Positions 17,036-25,835 are shown, counted from the first letter of the stretch. The stretch is 35,866 bases of DNA from Chryseolinea sp. (GCA_025923195.1 JAICGJ010000043.1:1-35866); one strand, 5' to 3'. The notes: generated from the sequence alone by a model not told the origin. A program made the numbers and translations.

Positions 17036-17795
17036 ATACTCCCGCCACCCTCTTCTTGTATTCCGCCAATGCATCTTCCAGCCTCTGCTTGGCTGTGCTG
17101 TCGCCGGGAACATTGTGTGACGGATGAATGAAGAGTTTTACTCCACGGTCAGCCAGAATTTCTGCGACTGTGGTCACGGTCATCCACACACAGGTAACGA
17201 ATGCCATAGTTGAGACCGGTCCGACCTTATCCTGATGATTCTTAAGGTCAACAGAAGCGTCGACGATGGGTGCGCAGGAATCAACGACAATATCAGCGAC
17301 GTCGAAGATCGTTTTGCCCGTAGAGTGCCTGGATACTTTTCCTTTCGCTGCCGCAGCTGATCCGTACGCTATCACTTTCATGCCACGTTTTTTTGCTTCA
17401 AGCGCGACGTCTATGTTTACATTGTTGATGCCCGTATGTGAGAATAGCCACATCGTATCCCGGGTATCAAAGCTGTATCCTTTCATGATTTCGACACCGT
17501 AACCTTCTACCCGTTCTAAAAAGACAAACTGATGGACGCCCATCTCTCCCGTAATTCTGGTAAAGAATGTAAGGGGTAACTCGACCATTGGATGAAAGCC
17601 GACGAATCCGCCAATGCGTGGATACATCTCTTCAACTGGTATTGTAGCGTGGCCACAACCAAACGTATGAACCCACCTGCCAACCTCTATACTATCCGCC
17701 ATTACTTCGGCCGCCTTTCGTATATTATCCATTTGGGTTTCTTCTATTTGGGACATTACATCACGCGCGTTGTTAAGCCATTGTGTTGCGAGCAT
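17034..17795 (-). CDS. SIS-domain sugar isomerase/phosphosugar-binding protein (UPF0309-like)
   Basis: Cytoplasmic 253-residue protein with a single sugar-isomerase (SIS) fold, resembling the UPF0309 group. Segments seen are a helical N-terminus (VMSQIEETQMDNIRKAAEVM), WVHTFGCGHATIPVEEMYPR (phosphosugar loop), LFSHTGINNVNIDVALEAKK, and HSTGKTIFDVADIVVDSCAP. It probably isomerises or deaminates a phosphosugar, perhaps an amino sugar; the substrate is not known. It is the last gene of the GH9-deacetylase-ROK-MFS-SIS operon, 16 bases after the MFS gene, and is followed by a 7-bp repeat tract. Confidence 0.88.
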   Translation of the reverse strand: MLATQWLNNARDVMSQIEETQMDNIRKAAEVMADSIEVGRWVHTFGCGHATIPVEEMYPRIGGFVGFHPMVELPLTFFTRITGEMGVHQFVFLERVEGYGVEIMKGYSFDTRDTMWLFSHTGINNVNIDVALEAKKRGMKVIAYGSAAAAKGKVSRHSTGKTIFDVADIVVDSCAPIVDASVDLKNHQDKVGPVSTMAFVTCVWMTVTTVAEILADRGVKLFIHPSHNVPGDSTAKQRLEDALAEYKKRVAGV

Positions 17796-17811
17796 AGTTT
17801 TTATATATGGT

Positions 17812-18960
17812 TTATGATTTTAGTTTCTTAAGTATTATAAGTGAAAACGCGAGCATGCCGGCGGTCAGTACAAATACCATTGTGGTGAGATGCTGAACGC
17901 CGTATCGTTGGGCCACCTGTCCCATTATGTAGTTGACGATCATACTTCCCATGAGGGCCATCGAGATAACGATACTAAAGGCCGTGCCGGAGACGGCGGC
18001 GTACCGGTCGCCCACGTAACTCAATGTTACGGGATACCCGGCAGCGAGACCGGCACCTAGCACCACTAGTCCAATCGCAGACAATACAAATGAAGTGGCA
18101 AACTTTAGTGTCAATCCTCCGATCACCAATAATGCGATTGACATTAATAAAATTGTACCTGACGGGATTACTCTTAAAACCCTCCCGAGAATAACGCGCA
18201 TCACTGCCATTCCGGCCACATATAGCGAGAGAGCATATAATGCCTCGCTGGTTTTTATGGGAATTTTATCCACCAGAAAGGTGGTCGTCCAGTTATTGAT
18301 TATAGCTTCGAAGCTGCTTTGACAAACAAGAAAGAAGCCAACAAATAGCAGGAGGGTGTCACTTAGAAGTTTGCCGACATCGGAAATTGAGACTCCGCTT
18401 GTCTGCTTTGCAACGGGGAACCTGGTGCTCGCAAACAATATGGTTCCAAGCATGGCCGAGTAACCCACACTGGCGACAATTGCTTCAAATGAAAATTTTT
18501 TCTCAAGAATTCCAAGTATAAAAGGCATCCCTAACGCCCCTACAGCAAAGAAAACACCTAACAGGCTTAGGTTTGCGCCCTTATTTGTGTCGCTTATATC
18601 CGATACAACTGCATTGCTACTGCCATTTATGGCACCACCGCCAAGTCCGAAGAGAAATACACATATGCTCAGGAGTAAAATGGAAGAGGCATAAGCAATA
18701 CCCTGAAAGCCTGCAAACATGGTTAGGCCGGATAGTATAAAAATCGCTTTATATCCGTACCTGTCTGCAAGTGGCCCAAAAAGCAATGAGCCTGTGAGGA
18801 TACCAAATGGCAGTATAGAGAATAACGTTCCAAACGAAATCGAGTCAAGAGAAAATTTTTCCCTAAGTCCGGGCGCAACGGCACCTAGCGTTACCAGCGA
18901 AACACCGAATAGGAGCATGCCGAGACAGGCGGAAATAAAAATTGGTCTAATGGCTTGCAT
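17812..18960 (-). CDS. MFS sugar permease
   Basis: Inner-membrane transporter of the major facilitator superfamily, 382 residues with 12 predicted helices. The loop after helix 2 reads FGPLADRYGYKA, a variant of the MFS motif GxLaDrxGrk. LFGLGGGAINGSSNAVVSD and LGAGLAAGYPVTLSYVGD resemble the fucose/glucose-galactose permease (FHS) branch. Position between ROK kinase and SIS genes (9 and 16 bases away) suggests import of the sugar released by the GH9 enzyme (inference). ATG 18960 begins directly with the first helix. Confidence 0.9.
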   Translation of the reverse strand: MQAIRPIFISACLGMLLFGVSLVTLGAVAPGLREKFSLDSISFGTLFSILPFGILTGSLLFGPLADRYGYKAIFILSGLTMFAGFQGIAYASSILLLSICVFLFGLGGGAINGSSNAVVSDISDTNKGANLSLLGVFFAVGALGMPFILGILEKKFSFEAIVASVGYSAMLGTILFASTRFPVAKQTSGVSISDVGKLLSDTLLLFVGFFLVCQSSFEAIINNWTTTFLVDKIPIKTSEALYALSLYVAGMAVMRVILGRVLRVIPSGTILLMSIALLVIGGLTLKFATSFVLSAIGLVVLGAGLAAGYPVTLSYVGDRYAAVSGTAFSIVISMALMGSMIVNYIMGQVAQRYGVQHLTTMVFVLTAGMLAFSLIILKKLKS

Positions 18961-18969
18961 GCGGTTATT

Positions 18970-19905
18970 CTATTGACTCCGACTATCTAAGGCCAGGAAA
19001 GCTGCGCCATATACTGCTGCGTCTCCTCCCAGGACTGAATGTTCAAAACTAACCTGAGTTATGCTGATAGGCTGCGCCCATTTAATAGCTTCTGCTCTGA
19101 TATCCCCGATAAATTTTGCTGCAGGTCCAAATATCCCTCCACCAAAAATTATCTTGTCAGGATTGAAAATGCTTACGAGGTTGGCAGCCGCCATACCCCA
19201 ATACGATATGCACTCCTTTATAACGATCGTAGCAATAGGATCACCGTCATCAAATGCGTCGAATACGTGACGCGCCGACAGCGCCTCAGGTGGAGGTATC
19301 CTTAACACAGAGCCGGCCGGATCGGATAACAAAATTTCCCGAGTTAACTTGGGAATGCCATCACCAGAAGCATAAAACTCAAGACAACCACATGGCGAAT
19401 ACTTGCTGTGAAAAGGTTTCCTCAGTGCCATCCAGCCGATTGCTCCAGCTATATCGTTAGAACCCCGGAGGACGTTACCATCCGTTAGAACGCCGGCGCC
19501 TATCCCGGTTCCCACAGCAAGGAAGATGGCATCGCGGGACCCTTTTGCGTTACCCTGCCACCGCTCACCCAAAATGCTGCAAGCGCGATCATTATCGATC
19601 TTTATGGGTATGGCATGGGCAACTCCCTTTATTTCTTCCAGCAGGGGATAATCTTCCCAGCCACTGATATTAGGGGCCCATACAGTGCCGCTTCTCTGAC
19701 GACTTATCCCCGGAACAGAAATACCTATTGACTCCACAAAGGTAGATGCTACACATTTTTTCACTTCCTCCTGTATCAACTCACCCACATCGGAACCTTT
19801 TCGTTGACCCAATGGAGCTGTTTGTTTCGACAACAGTTCTCCGGACTCTGAAAAGAGAGCAACGGCTAATTTGGTTCCGCCTAAATCAATTCCTAGAATG
19901 GCCAT
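18970..19905 (-). CDS. ROK-family sugar kinase-like protein with altered sugar-binding motif
   Basis: ROK-fold protein of 311 residues, with no N-terminal HTH, so an enzyme rather than a repressor. The ATP loop is GIDLGGTKLAVALF (residues 5-18), the second phosphate motif is VGTGIGAGV (131-139) and the catalytic base is Asp106 (IDNDRACSILGE). The usual sugar-binding ExGH motif is changed to Ala155-Ile-Gly-Trp158. The zinc motif CxCGxxGCxE is reduced to Cys172-Gly-Cys174-Leu-Glu. It lies in the sugar operon, 21 bases after the deacetylase. It probably phosphorylates the imported sugar, but the altered motif points to an unusual substrate or to lost activity. Confidence 0.88.
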   Translation of the reverse strand: MAILGIDLGGTKLAVALFSESGELLSKQTAPLGQRKGSDVGELIQEEVKKCVASTFVESIGISVPGISRQRSGTVWAPNISGWEDYPLLEEIKGVAHAIPIKIDNDRACSILGERWQGNAKGSRDAIFLAVGTGIGAGVLTDGNVLRGSNDIAGAIGWMALRKPFHSKYSPCGCLEFYASGDGIPKLTREILLSDPAGSVLRIPPPEALSARHVFDAFDDGDPIATIVIKECISYWGMAAANLVSIFNPDKIIFGGGIFGPAAKFIGDIRAEAIKWAQPISITQVSFEHSVLGGDAAVYGAAFLALDSRSQ

Positions 19906-19926
19906 GCTGTTCGGGTGTTTATGTAT

Positions 19927-20625
19927 TTACTCAAGCAGTTGATCTATTCTTACGAATGAATATCCCTTCCTTTTTAATTCATCTATCAATGGACCCAGTT
20001 TCCAGTAGAATTTATCGGTTCTTCTTTCATCAGTGCCAATATGGACCAATAGTATAAACCCATTGAGGCCGTTACGATCTTGTTTCTCGTAGTTTATGAT
20101 TGAGTCATAAATTTCTTCAGAGGTCCTGTATGCTGGCATTCCCGGATAGGTATAATCCGCAGCAGAACGAGTGCCGGGAGAAAAATTTATTAAACTCAAA
20201 TTCAGGTCACGGGTCCACTCGGCAATGGAACGGTTATACCATTCAAAAGGTGGCAGGAAATAAGCTGCATCGGACTTATCAATTTTAAACTTCTTCATGT
20301 GTGAATAATTCTTGCGCAAATCCTTCTTGAATTGCCGTTCGGTAACTAATAAGCTATCGCGTTGAGTCCAATCAGCATAGAGTAAATGTTTGTCAGAATG
20401 TGCTCCCATGTAGTGGCCATCATTTTTCAATCTGTTAACGATCCGGCTGAAAGCGGATCGTCTGTAAAAATTACCAGTTAGAAAAAAAGATGCTCTAATA
20501 TTCTTCGTCTCTAAAACTTCGGCTATAAATTCACCGCCGTCTGCGAATTCGTCACCCGTAAACACCAACGCTATTTGATTTTTCGACGTGTCACCACGAA
20601 TGATGGCGCCATGGGAGTCAACTAC
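19927..20625 (-). CDS. polysaccharide deacetylase domain in the -1 frame of GH9
   Basis: NodB-like (CE4) deacetylase domain, 232 codons from the frame junction. The parts are a first strand QIALVFTGDEFADGG (in place of the classical TFDDG), SFFLTGNFYRR, the metal motif HSDKHLLY (HxxxH), PPFEWYN and LLVHIGTDERRTDKFYWKLG. It fits a Bacteroidota group that I recall as C-terminal domains of GH9 proteins. There is no ATG: the only usual start codons are TTG at 20568 and GTG at 20565, and both would cut off the first strand of the domain. The frame is open upstream to beyond the GH9 stop, and a slippery site there could feed ribosomes into it. It is thus either a frameshift-made C-terminal domain of GH9 or a remnant separated by an indel. 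Confidence 0.82.
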   Translation of the reverse strand, partial: VVDSHGAIIRGDTSKNQIALVFTGDEFADGGEFIAEVLETKNIRASFFLTGNFYRRSAFSRIVNRLKNDGHYMGAHSDKHLLYADWTQRDSLLVTERQFKKDLRKNYSHMKKFKIDKSDAAYFLPPFEWYNRSIAEWTRDLNLSLINFSPGTRSAADYTYPGMPAYRTSEEIYDSIINYEKQDRNGLNGFILLVHIGTDERRTDKFYWKLGPLIDELKRKGYSFVRIDQLLE

Positions 20626-22421
20626 TTTTTTGCGCTTCCAACCTCCCGGGAATCACTTTCTTTTGCAGCCATCAAATAGACCAAAGACGCCGTTCCATCC
20701 ATAGTTGGTTCATTCGTGCTATAGTCACCGTGGTCATCATGGTATACTGCCAATATAGACTGGAACTCTGCGTATTCGTCGGGCTCGGAAAGCGTCAGGC
20801 CTAAAAGTTTCTTATAAATGTGACCGGATACCGGACCATCGACCAACCCGCCGTCTAGGGGATAATTGTGAAGAACCGTCAAGGAGGAATGCGGGTCGAC
20901 CGGTGTATCACCGCCGGCCGGGAGGCCGAAGACCATGCTTGTACCCCATGGATTGCATCCAAATAACCAATCAAAGCAGGCTTGTTCGAGATGTTTGTAA
21001 CTGTCGTCGCCGCTGAGTTTCCGATAGAGATAGCATTGGATAGCGAACGACGTAGTCAGATTATTGGAACACCAAATGAAGGGCACACCGCGGTAGAATG
21101 CGTTGTGTTGCGCTTTCGTCCAGATCCTTTCGATGCCCTCGCGATAAAAACTGATCAGCCGGTTTCTCTCATCCTTATTACAACTCAGCGCCAGTTCATA
21201 ATGACCAAAATTATGGAAAGGATACCATTGATAGTGTACCGCTGTATCTGCGCCTATCCATGGCGTGACTCTTTCTTGCGCTGCGAATTCCAAAGCCTGC
21301 TTAAGATACTTGCTGTCTTGTGTTAACTGGTAGATCGCGGCTGCACCCAATTCCATATCATCAACCCAGTTGTCCTCCTCGTAAAAGTAAGGTCCCTTCA
21401 TTGGCGCTGTTTGTGCGACGCCGGGTTTTGCCAAACCGAATTGATATGCAGATATTGATTTGCTGCGTAGTGTTTCAGCCAGCTTCGGATTCTCTTTCTT
21501 TTGTATTTGCGAGCCAAGTGCAAATGCGCTGGCAAATTTGCCGGCGGTTGATGCTGCACCCGTTGCCCTGTTCTTATACTTCCCTAACCCCTGCACGCCA
21601 CCAGAAATAAAATAAACCGGCCTGCCATTCCCCTTGCCGTATCCATAATCAGCCGGATCATTAATGGGCAATCGAAAGCCGATATGGTCGCGGTCGTCGG
21701 CAAGTTGATTGAACATCCATTCATCCCTGGGATGCATTTTCAAAAGCCATTGCAGGCCCCAAACGCCCTCGTCCAAAACATCCGACACTCCATTAGTTCC
21801 CGGTAATCCGTTTGCCTGGTGTTTATCAGAAAACACAGAGGGAAAATCGCGGTAAGCAGCCAATAGATGATACGTCGCATTTGCAGACGTGGCCGAGTAC
21901 TGCAAATAATCCGTAGCGTCATGCCAGCCTCCCGAAACGTCAACATAAGTTCCGTCAGGCATAGGACCGTAAATTGTATAGCCGTCCTTCGTATGACAGG
22001 AGTCCTTTAAGAAAGGATTGTATCCACTCCGTTGCTGACGCATGTATCGCAAGAGAAAATCTGCGTGACCGTCATATATGCGTTGGGAAATATTGAACTC
22101 TTTTGATCGTATTTCACCGGTCTTTATATAGTAGGTACCTTCTGATTGATATTCAGAAAAATCCAGGCGGTAGGAACTCATAAAAGGTCCATACCCGCCA
22201 TAATTTTTACCGGCTTCTTTTTTTAGGACGCTACGAGAAGTCGTTGCATCGACCAGTTCAAACGTATCAATATCCTTCCTGACTTTTGATACGAATACTA
22301 CAACTTTGACACTCTTTGGAGAATATCCAAGCTGATTTATTCTGATCCATGCCGCCGGCCGCTGGGCATGAGAGAACATCCATATCAAATTACTTATACC
22401 GAGTAGGATGACTGCTCTCAT
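20622..22421 (-). CDS. glycoside hydrolase family 9 protein (endoglucanase/exo-glucosaminidase type)
   Basis: Exported glycosidase of 599 residues: a signal peptide (to about 19, FSHAQ), an N-terminal Ig-like CelD_N domain (about 22-110) and a GH9 (alpha/alpha)6 barrel (about 115-585). The catalytic-base aspartates are in GGWHDATDY (Asp168, Asp171) and the acid is probably Glu571 in DYSTNEPTMDG, both present. Family members cleave beta-1,4-glucans; some release glucosamine from chitosan. It is the first gene of a five-gene operon. A candidate promoter reads TTG (22485-22483), 19 bases, TAAATTGA (22463-22456). The last codons GCA AAA AAG TAG form a slippery stop; a -1 slip would add 232 deacetylase residues, for 831 in all. 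Confidence 0.93.
   Translation of the reverse strand: MRAVILLGISNLIWMFSHAQRPAAWIRINQLGYSPKSVKVVVFVSKVRKDIDTFELVDATTSRSVLKKEAGKNYGGYGPFMSSYRLDFSEYQSEGTYYIKTGEIRSKEFNISQRIYDGHADFLLRYMRQQRSGYNPFLKDSCHTKDGYTIYGPMPDGTYVDVSGGWHDATDYLQYSATSANATYHLLAAYRDFPSVFSDKHQANGLPGTNGVSDVLDEGVWGLQWLLKMHPRDEWMFNQLADDRDHIGFRLPINDPADYGYGKGNGRPVYFISGGVQGLGKYKNRATGAASTAGKFASAFALGSQIQKKENPKLAETLRSKSISAYQFGLAKPGVAQTAPMKGPYFYEEDNWVDDMELGAAAIYQLTQDSKYLKQALEFAAQERVTPWIGADTAVHYQWYPFHNFGHYELALSCNKDERNRLISFYREGIERIWTKAQHNAFYRGVPFIWCSNNLTTSFAIQCYLYRKLSGDDSYKHLEQACFDWLFGCNPWGTSMVFGLPAGGDTPVDPHSSLTVLHNYPLDGGLVDGPVSGHIYKKLLGLTLSEPDEYAEFQSILAVYHDDHGDYSTNEPTMDGTASLVYLMAAKESDSREVGSAKK
20625..20647 (-). promoter_or_regulatory. putative programmed -1 ribosomal frameshift site
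   Basis: On the minus strand GGGAGG (20647-20642) is followed after exactly 10 bases by A AAA AAG (20631-20625), which is in the GH9 reading frame as GCA AAA AAG, and then at once by TAG. Slipping back one base continues as GTA GTT GAC into the deacetylase frame. The E. coli dnaX signal has the same heptamer with AGGGAG at 10 bases. I found no convincing downstream stem-loop. Confidence 0.65.
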
Positions 22422-22580
22422 TTTTCTCTGTGCACGTTCTTGCCGCTTTGGATTCTCAATTTAGTAATTTCGCATAAACCAGCAAGCCAGCCGGCTTTTG
22501 AAGCTTATTTATTTTATTTTTGATTCAAGGTTTAAGCAAAAACAGCAAATACACGTACTTCCATACACTATTTCAAAAGG

Positions 22581-23324
22581 ATGTTGCAGGAGGAAAGGCA
22601 CAATTTCATCGTCCAGAAAATCAATTCCCACAATAAAGTTGTGGCGTCCGAACTTTGTCAGCAGCTCGGAGTGTCGCTTGACACCATACGCAGGGATATT
22701 AAAGAACTTGAAAAAAAAGGAAAGGTTATCAAGGTCCACGGTGGTGCCGTATCACCTAATTTTCATCAGCCGTTTCAGCAGTTGGAGGTCTATGCAAAGC
22801 ATGAGAAGAAGGAAATTGCAAAGAAAGCACTGACAATAATCAAGGACGGGATGACATTGTTAACCGGTGGCGGGACAGTGATGGTGGAACTTGCACGGAT
22901 TCTGCCTGAACACCTCACAGGAACGCTGTTTACTGTTAGCCCACTCGTTGCATTGGAGGCCGCTCAAAGATCATCAGTTGAGGTTGTGCTGATTGGCGGC
23001 AGACTGGCCCGCAATTCATACATCTGCACGGGCACATCTGTCGCCAGCGCAATTGCCGAAATACAAGTAGATCTTTGCCTACTGGGAACCAATGGATTAT
23101 CAATCAAGGAAGGAATAACAGATTTTGATTGGGAGGTGTCCCAAGTAAAAAAAGCCCTCATCAAAGCCGCAGCCAAAACGGCACTTCTTAGCATTTCCGA
23201 GAAACTCGGCATTGTCCAGAAAGTGCAGGTGTGCAGATTGGAGGCAATTGATTATTTGGTTACTGAACTTGAGCCGGATGACGACAAGCTGAGTCAGTAT
23301 CGAAATATATGCAAGGTTCTTTAA
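22581..23324 (+). CDS. DeoR-family transcriptional regulator
   Basis: Sugar-responsive repressor of 247 residues. The N-terminal winged helix carries ASELCQQLGVSLDTIRRDIK and ends KVHGGAV (about residues 6-60). The DeoR sensor domain follows (about 75-232) with LTGGGTVMVELARILP, FTVSPLVAL, VVLIGGRL and LLGTNGLS. The effector is normally a phosphosugar. It is divergent from the GH9 operon, with 159 bases between the starts, and probably controls it (inference). A -7-like TATTTTTG lies at 22515-22522. Start 22581 gives the usual MLQEERHNFIVQKI opening. Confidence 0.93.
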   Translation: MLQEERHNFIVQKINSHNKVVASELCQQLGVSLDTIRRDIKELEKKGKVIKVHGGAVSPNFHQPFQQLEVYAKHEKKEIAKKALTIIKDGMTLLTGGGTVMVELARILPEHLTGTLFTVSPLVALEAAQRSSVEVVLIGGRLARNSYICTGTSVASAIAEIQVDLCLLGTNGLSIKEGITDFDWEVSQVKKALIKAAAKTALLSISEKLGIVQKVQVCRLEAIDYLVTELEPDDDKLSQYRNICKVL

Positions 23325-23561
23325 ATCTGATTTCCCATACCGATCACCGATAAAAGACCGTGTTTCCAGTGGACCGCACCGTCAGGTCTTTTCACAACTG
23401 ACAATCGTTTACGTCCGGTCTCAATTGCGACCTTTTCAAAGTTGACAACTCGAACGCATCAGATTCTTAAGCACACTTGATCGATTTTATCATTATGAAT
23501 TCGCGCTAAATACATATTTTCCCCGGGGGTTATAGGGCGGCTTCTTTATAAACTTGAACTG

Positions 23562-25598
23562 ATGTCAGTATCTACCGACAATCTTAAAAAAGCAACAGAA
23601 CTAAAATTACTACCGGAGTTTGCTCAGTTTGTACTCGACCACCACTACGACGACTTTCTAAGTATTTCCTTTCAGTTAATGCATGAGTTTAATGTACCCC
23701 TATTAAGCTTCTTTTCAGAAGGAGAGGCAAGCAAACTCTCGAATATCAGCAATACCGAACTACTGTTATATCTTGCTCAGAATAACTCTTCGGCACATAT
23801 TCAAAAAGCCATTGACAGATGGAAGTCAGATCAACTCCGCACTCTTAAGCGAAACGAAATAGTCGTAGACGACATAACACGGGTAGGCTACTCGCGAAAA
23901 TTGGCATTCTTGAAATTTGTTCCACTCTTTACGAACGATGCAAATCAGATTCTTGAGCTTGTAAAAGAAATTGAATTCTATATACTAGAGTACACGTCGA
24001 CCACCTTTAAGGCCTTTGTGGAAATTATGGACGATCGCATGGACAAGCACGTCCAACGTCTCGAAGAGAGCCAGGCATTATTTAATCAAGCGCAAGCATT
24101 AACGCATATCGGAAATTACGTCTGGGACCTGGTTACCGACAAATTAACGTGGTCAGAAGAACTTTACCGGATCTATGAATTAGACTCCCTTCAGGTTGAA
24201 ATTACCAGCGCTACAGCCGGACTCTATAACCATCCTGACGATGTCGATATGATCAACACGCAAACTGGTAACGCGCGCGAAACATTGGAGCCGTTTAGTT
24301 ACTATTATAGAATCTTAATGCACGATGGTAGGGTAAAGAGCCTTCACGCACAGGGACAGTTTACGGCCAACGCCGAAGGAGTAAGAATTAAAATGTTCGG
24401 AACAGCACAGGATGTAACAGAACAAAAGGAAACTGAGCGAAAACTATTGGAAAACCAGACTTTCATCCAACGAATCGCGAATGCCATACCCGCCATTATA
24501 GCATCTTATAATATACATACCGGTAAGTATACATTCATCAATCTTGGTCTGCGGAAATTACTAGATTACGATCCGAGACAAGTCTTGGAAGAGGGTGTAG
24601 ATTTTTTCACAAAATTGATTCACCCTGACGACCTGGAGCCTTTGATGGAAAAAAACAAGAAAGCCTTGCAGCACGCGAACGAAACTGGTGAAGCAGCGTC
24701 AGAACCTATCGTCGAATTTCAATACAGAATGAAGCACAGAAATGGCGAGTTCAGGTGGTTCCACACCTTCGGCACAATTTTCCATCGCAATGCTACGGGA
24801 TTGGTTGAACAAGTTCTTAACATTTCATTGGATATAACCGAGCGGGTGAAAGCAGAGAACGTTCTGGTTCAGCGGACTCATGAACTTCAACAGTCCAATG
24901 CCAGTCTCGAAGAATTTGCATACGTAGCCAGCCATGATCTCAAGGAGCCCTTGCGAAAAATAGCTGTCTTTTCAGATAGACTCGCACTTTCCACAGGCCA
25001 ACTAACGGACGACCAACAGTTTTATCTTAACAAGATTATAAACGGGTCAATACGGATGCAACAGATGATTGATGACCTCCTTTCTTTATCACTGATCTCG
25101 GCGGACTTTAATACGGAAAACTTTGATTTGGAAAAACTTCTTCAGGAGGTGATTCAAACTTTTGAGTACAAAATTGAAGATCTAAAAGCAACTATAACAT
25201 CAGACGGGCTTCCCTTAGCGAATATTGTGCAAGCTCAGATACGTCAACTGTTTCAAAACCTCATCAGTAACTCGTTGAAATTTATCAGCAAAGATAAGCG
25301 GCCTGTAATAACGGTTACCCATCGTTACCTTTCGCCATGGGCAGTAACACAATACAACATGCGGCCAGCCCGTCAGTACCTTGAAATAAGATTTGCCGAC
25401 AATGGGATAGGTTTTGAAGAAGAATTCGAAGAAAAGATTTTCGCGGTATTTCACAGACTTCACCACAAAAATGAATATGAAGGTACGGGCATCGGTCTGG
25501 CTATTTGCAGGAAGATTGTTCAAAGCAACGGTGGGGCTATTACGGCTAGGGGTAAGCCTGGTCATGGCTCAATATTTACGATAATATTGCCGCAGTAG
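23562..25598 (+). CDS. PAS-domain sensor histidine kinase (cytoplasmic)
   Basis: Signal-transduction kinase of 678 residues without membrane helices. There is an N-terminal helical region of unknown type (1 to about 170), resembling sensor/antisigma-like four-helix domains. Two PAS/PAC domains follow (about 175-288 and 292-430, ending FGTAQDVTEQKETE and LNISLDITERVKAE), then HisKA with His458 in YVASHDLKEPLRK and an HATPase domain. The latter has N-box NLISNSLKF, G1 DNGIGF, F-box IFAVFHRLH and G2 GTGIGLAICRKI. All motifs are intact. No response regulator is adjacent, so the partner is elsewhere. A 7-bp repeat tract begins 3 bases after the stop. Confidence 0.93.
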   Translation: MSVSTDNLKKATELKLLPEFAQFVLDHHYDDFLSISFQLMHEFNVPLLSFFSEGEASKLSNISNTELLLYLAQNNSSAHIQKAIDRWKSDQLRTLKRNEIVVDDITRVGYSRKLAFLKFVPLFTNDANQILELVKEIEFYILEYTSTTFKAFVEIMDDRMDKHVQRLEESQALFNQAQALTHIGNYVWDLVTDKLTWSEELYRIYELDSLQVEITSATAGLYNHPDDVDMINTQTGNARETLEPFSYYYRILMHDGRVKSLHAQGQFTANAEGVRIKMFGTAQDVTEQKETERKLLENQTFIQRIANAIPAIIASYNIHTGKYTFINLGLRKLLDYDPRQVLEEGVDFFTKLIHPDDLEPLMEKNKKALQHANETGEAASEPIVEFQYRMKHRNGEFRWFHTFGTIFHRNATGLVEQVLNISLDITERVKAENVLVQRTHELQQSNASLEEFAYVASHDLKEPLRKIAVFSDRLALSTGQLTDDQQFYLNKIINGSIRMQQMIDDLLSLSLISADFNTENFDLEKLLQEVIQTFEYKIEDLKATITSDGLPLANIVQAQIRQLFQNLISNSLKFISKDKRPVITVTHRYLSPWAVTQYNMRPARQYLEIRFADNGIGFEEEFEEKIFAVFHRLHHKNEYEGTGIGLAICRKIVQSNGGAITARGKPGHGSIFTIILPQ

Positions 25599-25601
25599 TT
25601 C

Positions 25602-25643
25602 GTTATCCGTTATCCGTTATCCGTTAATCGTTAATCGTTAATC
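25602..25643 (+). repeat. heptad tandem repeat after the sensor kinase gene
   Basis: Six contiguous 7-base units directly after the stop codon: GTTATCC three times (25602-25622), then GTTAATC three times (25623-25643). GTTATCCGTTAAT (25616-25628) is the exact inverted complement of ATTAACGGATAAC (25820-25832), just before the next gene. Confidence 0.85.
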
Positions 25644-25804
25644 GTATGGTATCTATCAAATGTGAATCAACGAAGGGGAAGAATGTACCTTACTAATGGC
25701 ACAACCAGAAATTCATTGACCTCTTCGATTAAGTTTCGCAAAGATGGAGTCAGGCTAGCGCACTCTTCAAGATCTGGCACACACCCATGACCCACACCCA
25801 CTAA

Positions 25805-25835
25805 TAACTATTTCTAACTATTAACGGATAACTAA
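25805..25835 (+). repeat. second, inverted heptad tract before the small membrane protein
   Basis: TAACTAT, TAACGGA, TAACTAA (25815-25835) are contiguous 7-base units, with another TAACTAT at 25805-25811. They carry the inverted partner of the upstream tract, so the two could pair around a loop of about 190 bases. The bases between the tracts (25644-25804) show no gene. Confidence 0.6.

Noticed and set aside
19927-20568. Deacetylase as an independent gene starting at TTG 20568
   Set aside because: A TTG start would cut into the conserved first strand (QIALVF) and there is no ribosome-binding context; the frame is open past the GH9 stop. It remains possible, but the frameshift or fusion reading explains more.
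23385-23452. Two similar segments (TCTTTTCACAACTGACA and CCTTTTCAAAGTTGACA) in the deoR-kinase gap
   Set aside because: Imperfect similarity over about 20 bases at a spacing of about 44; too weak to call a repeat or operator.
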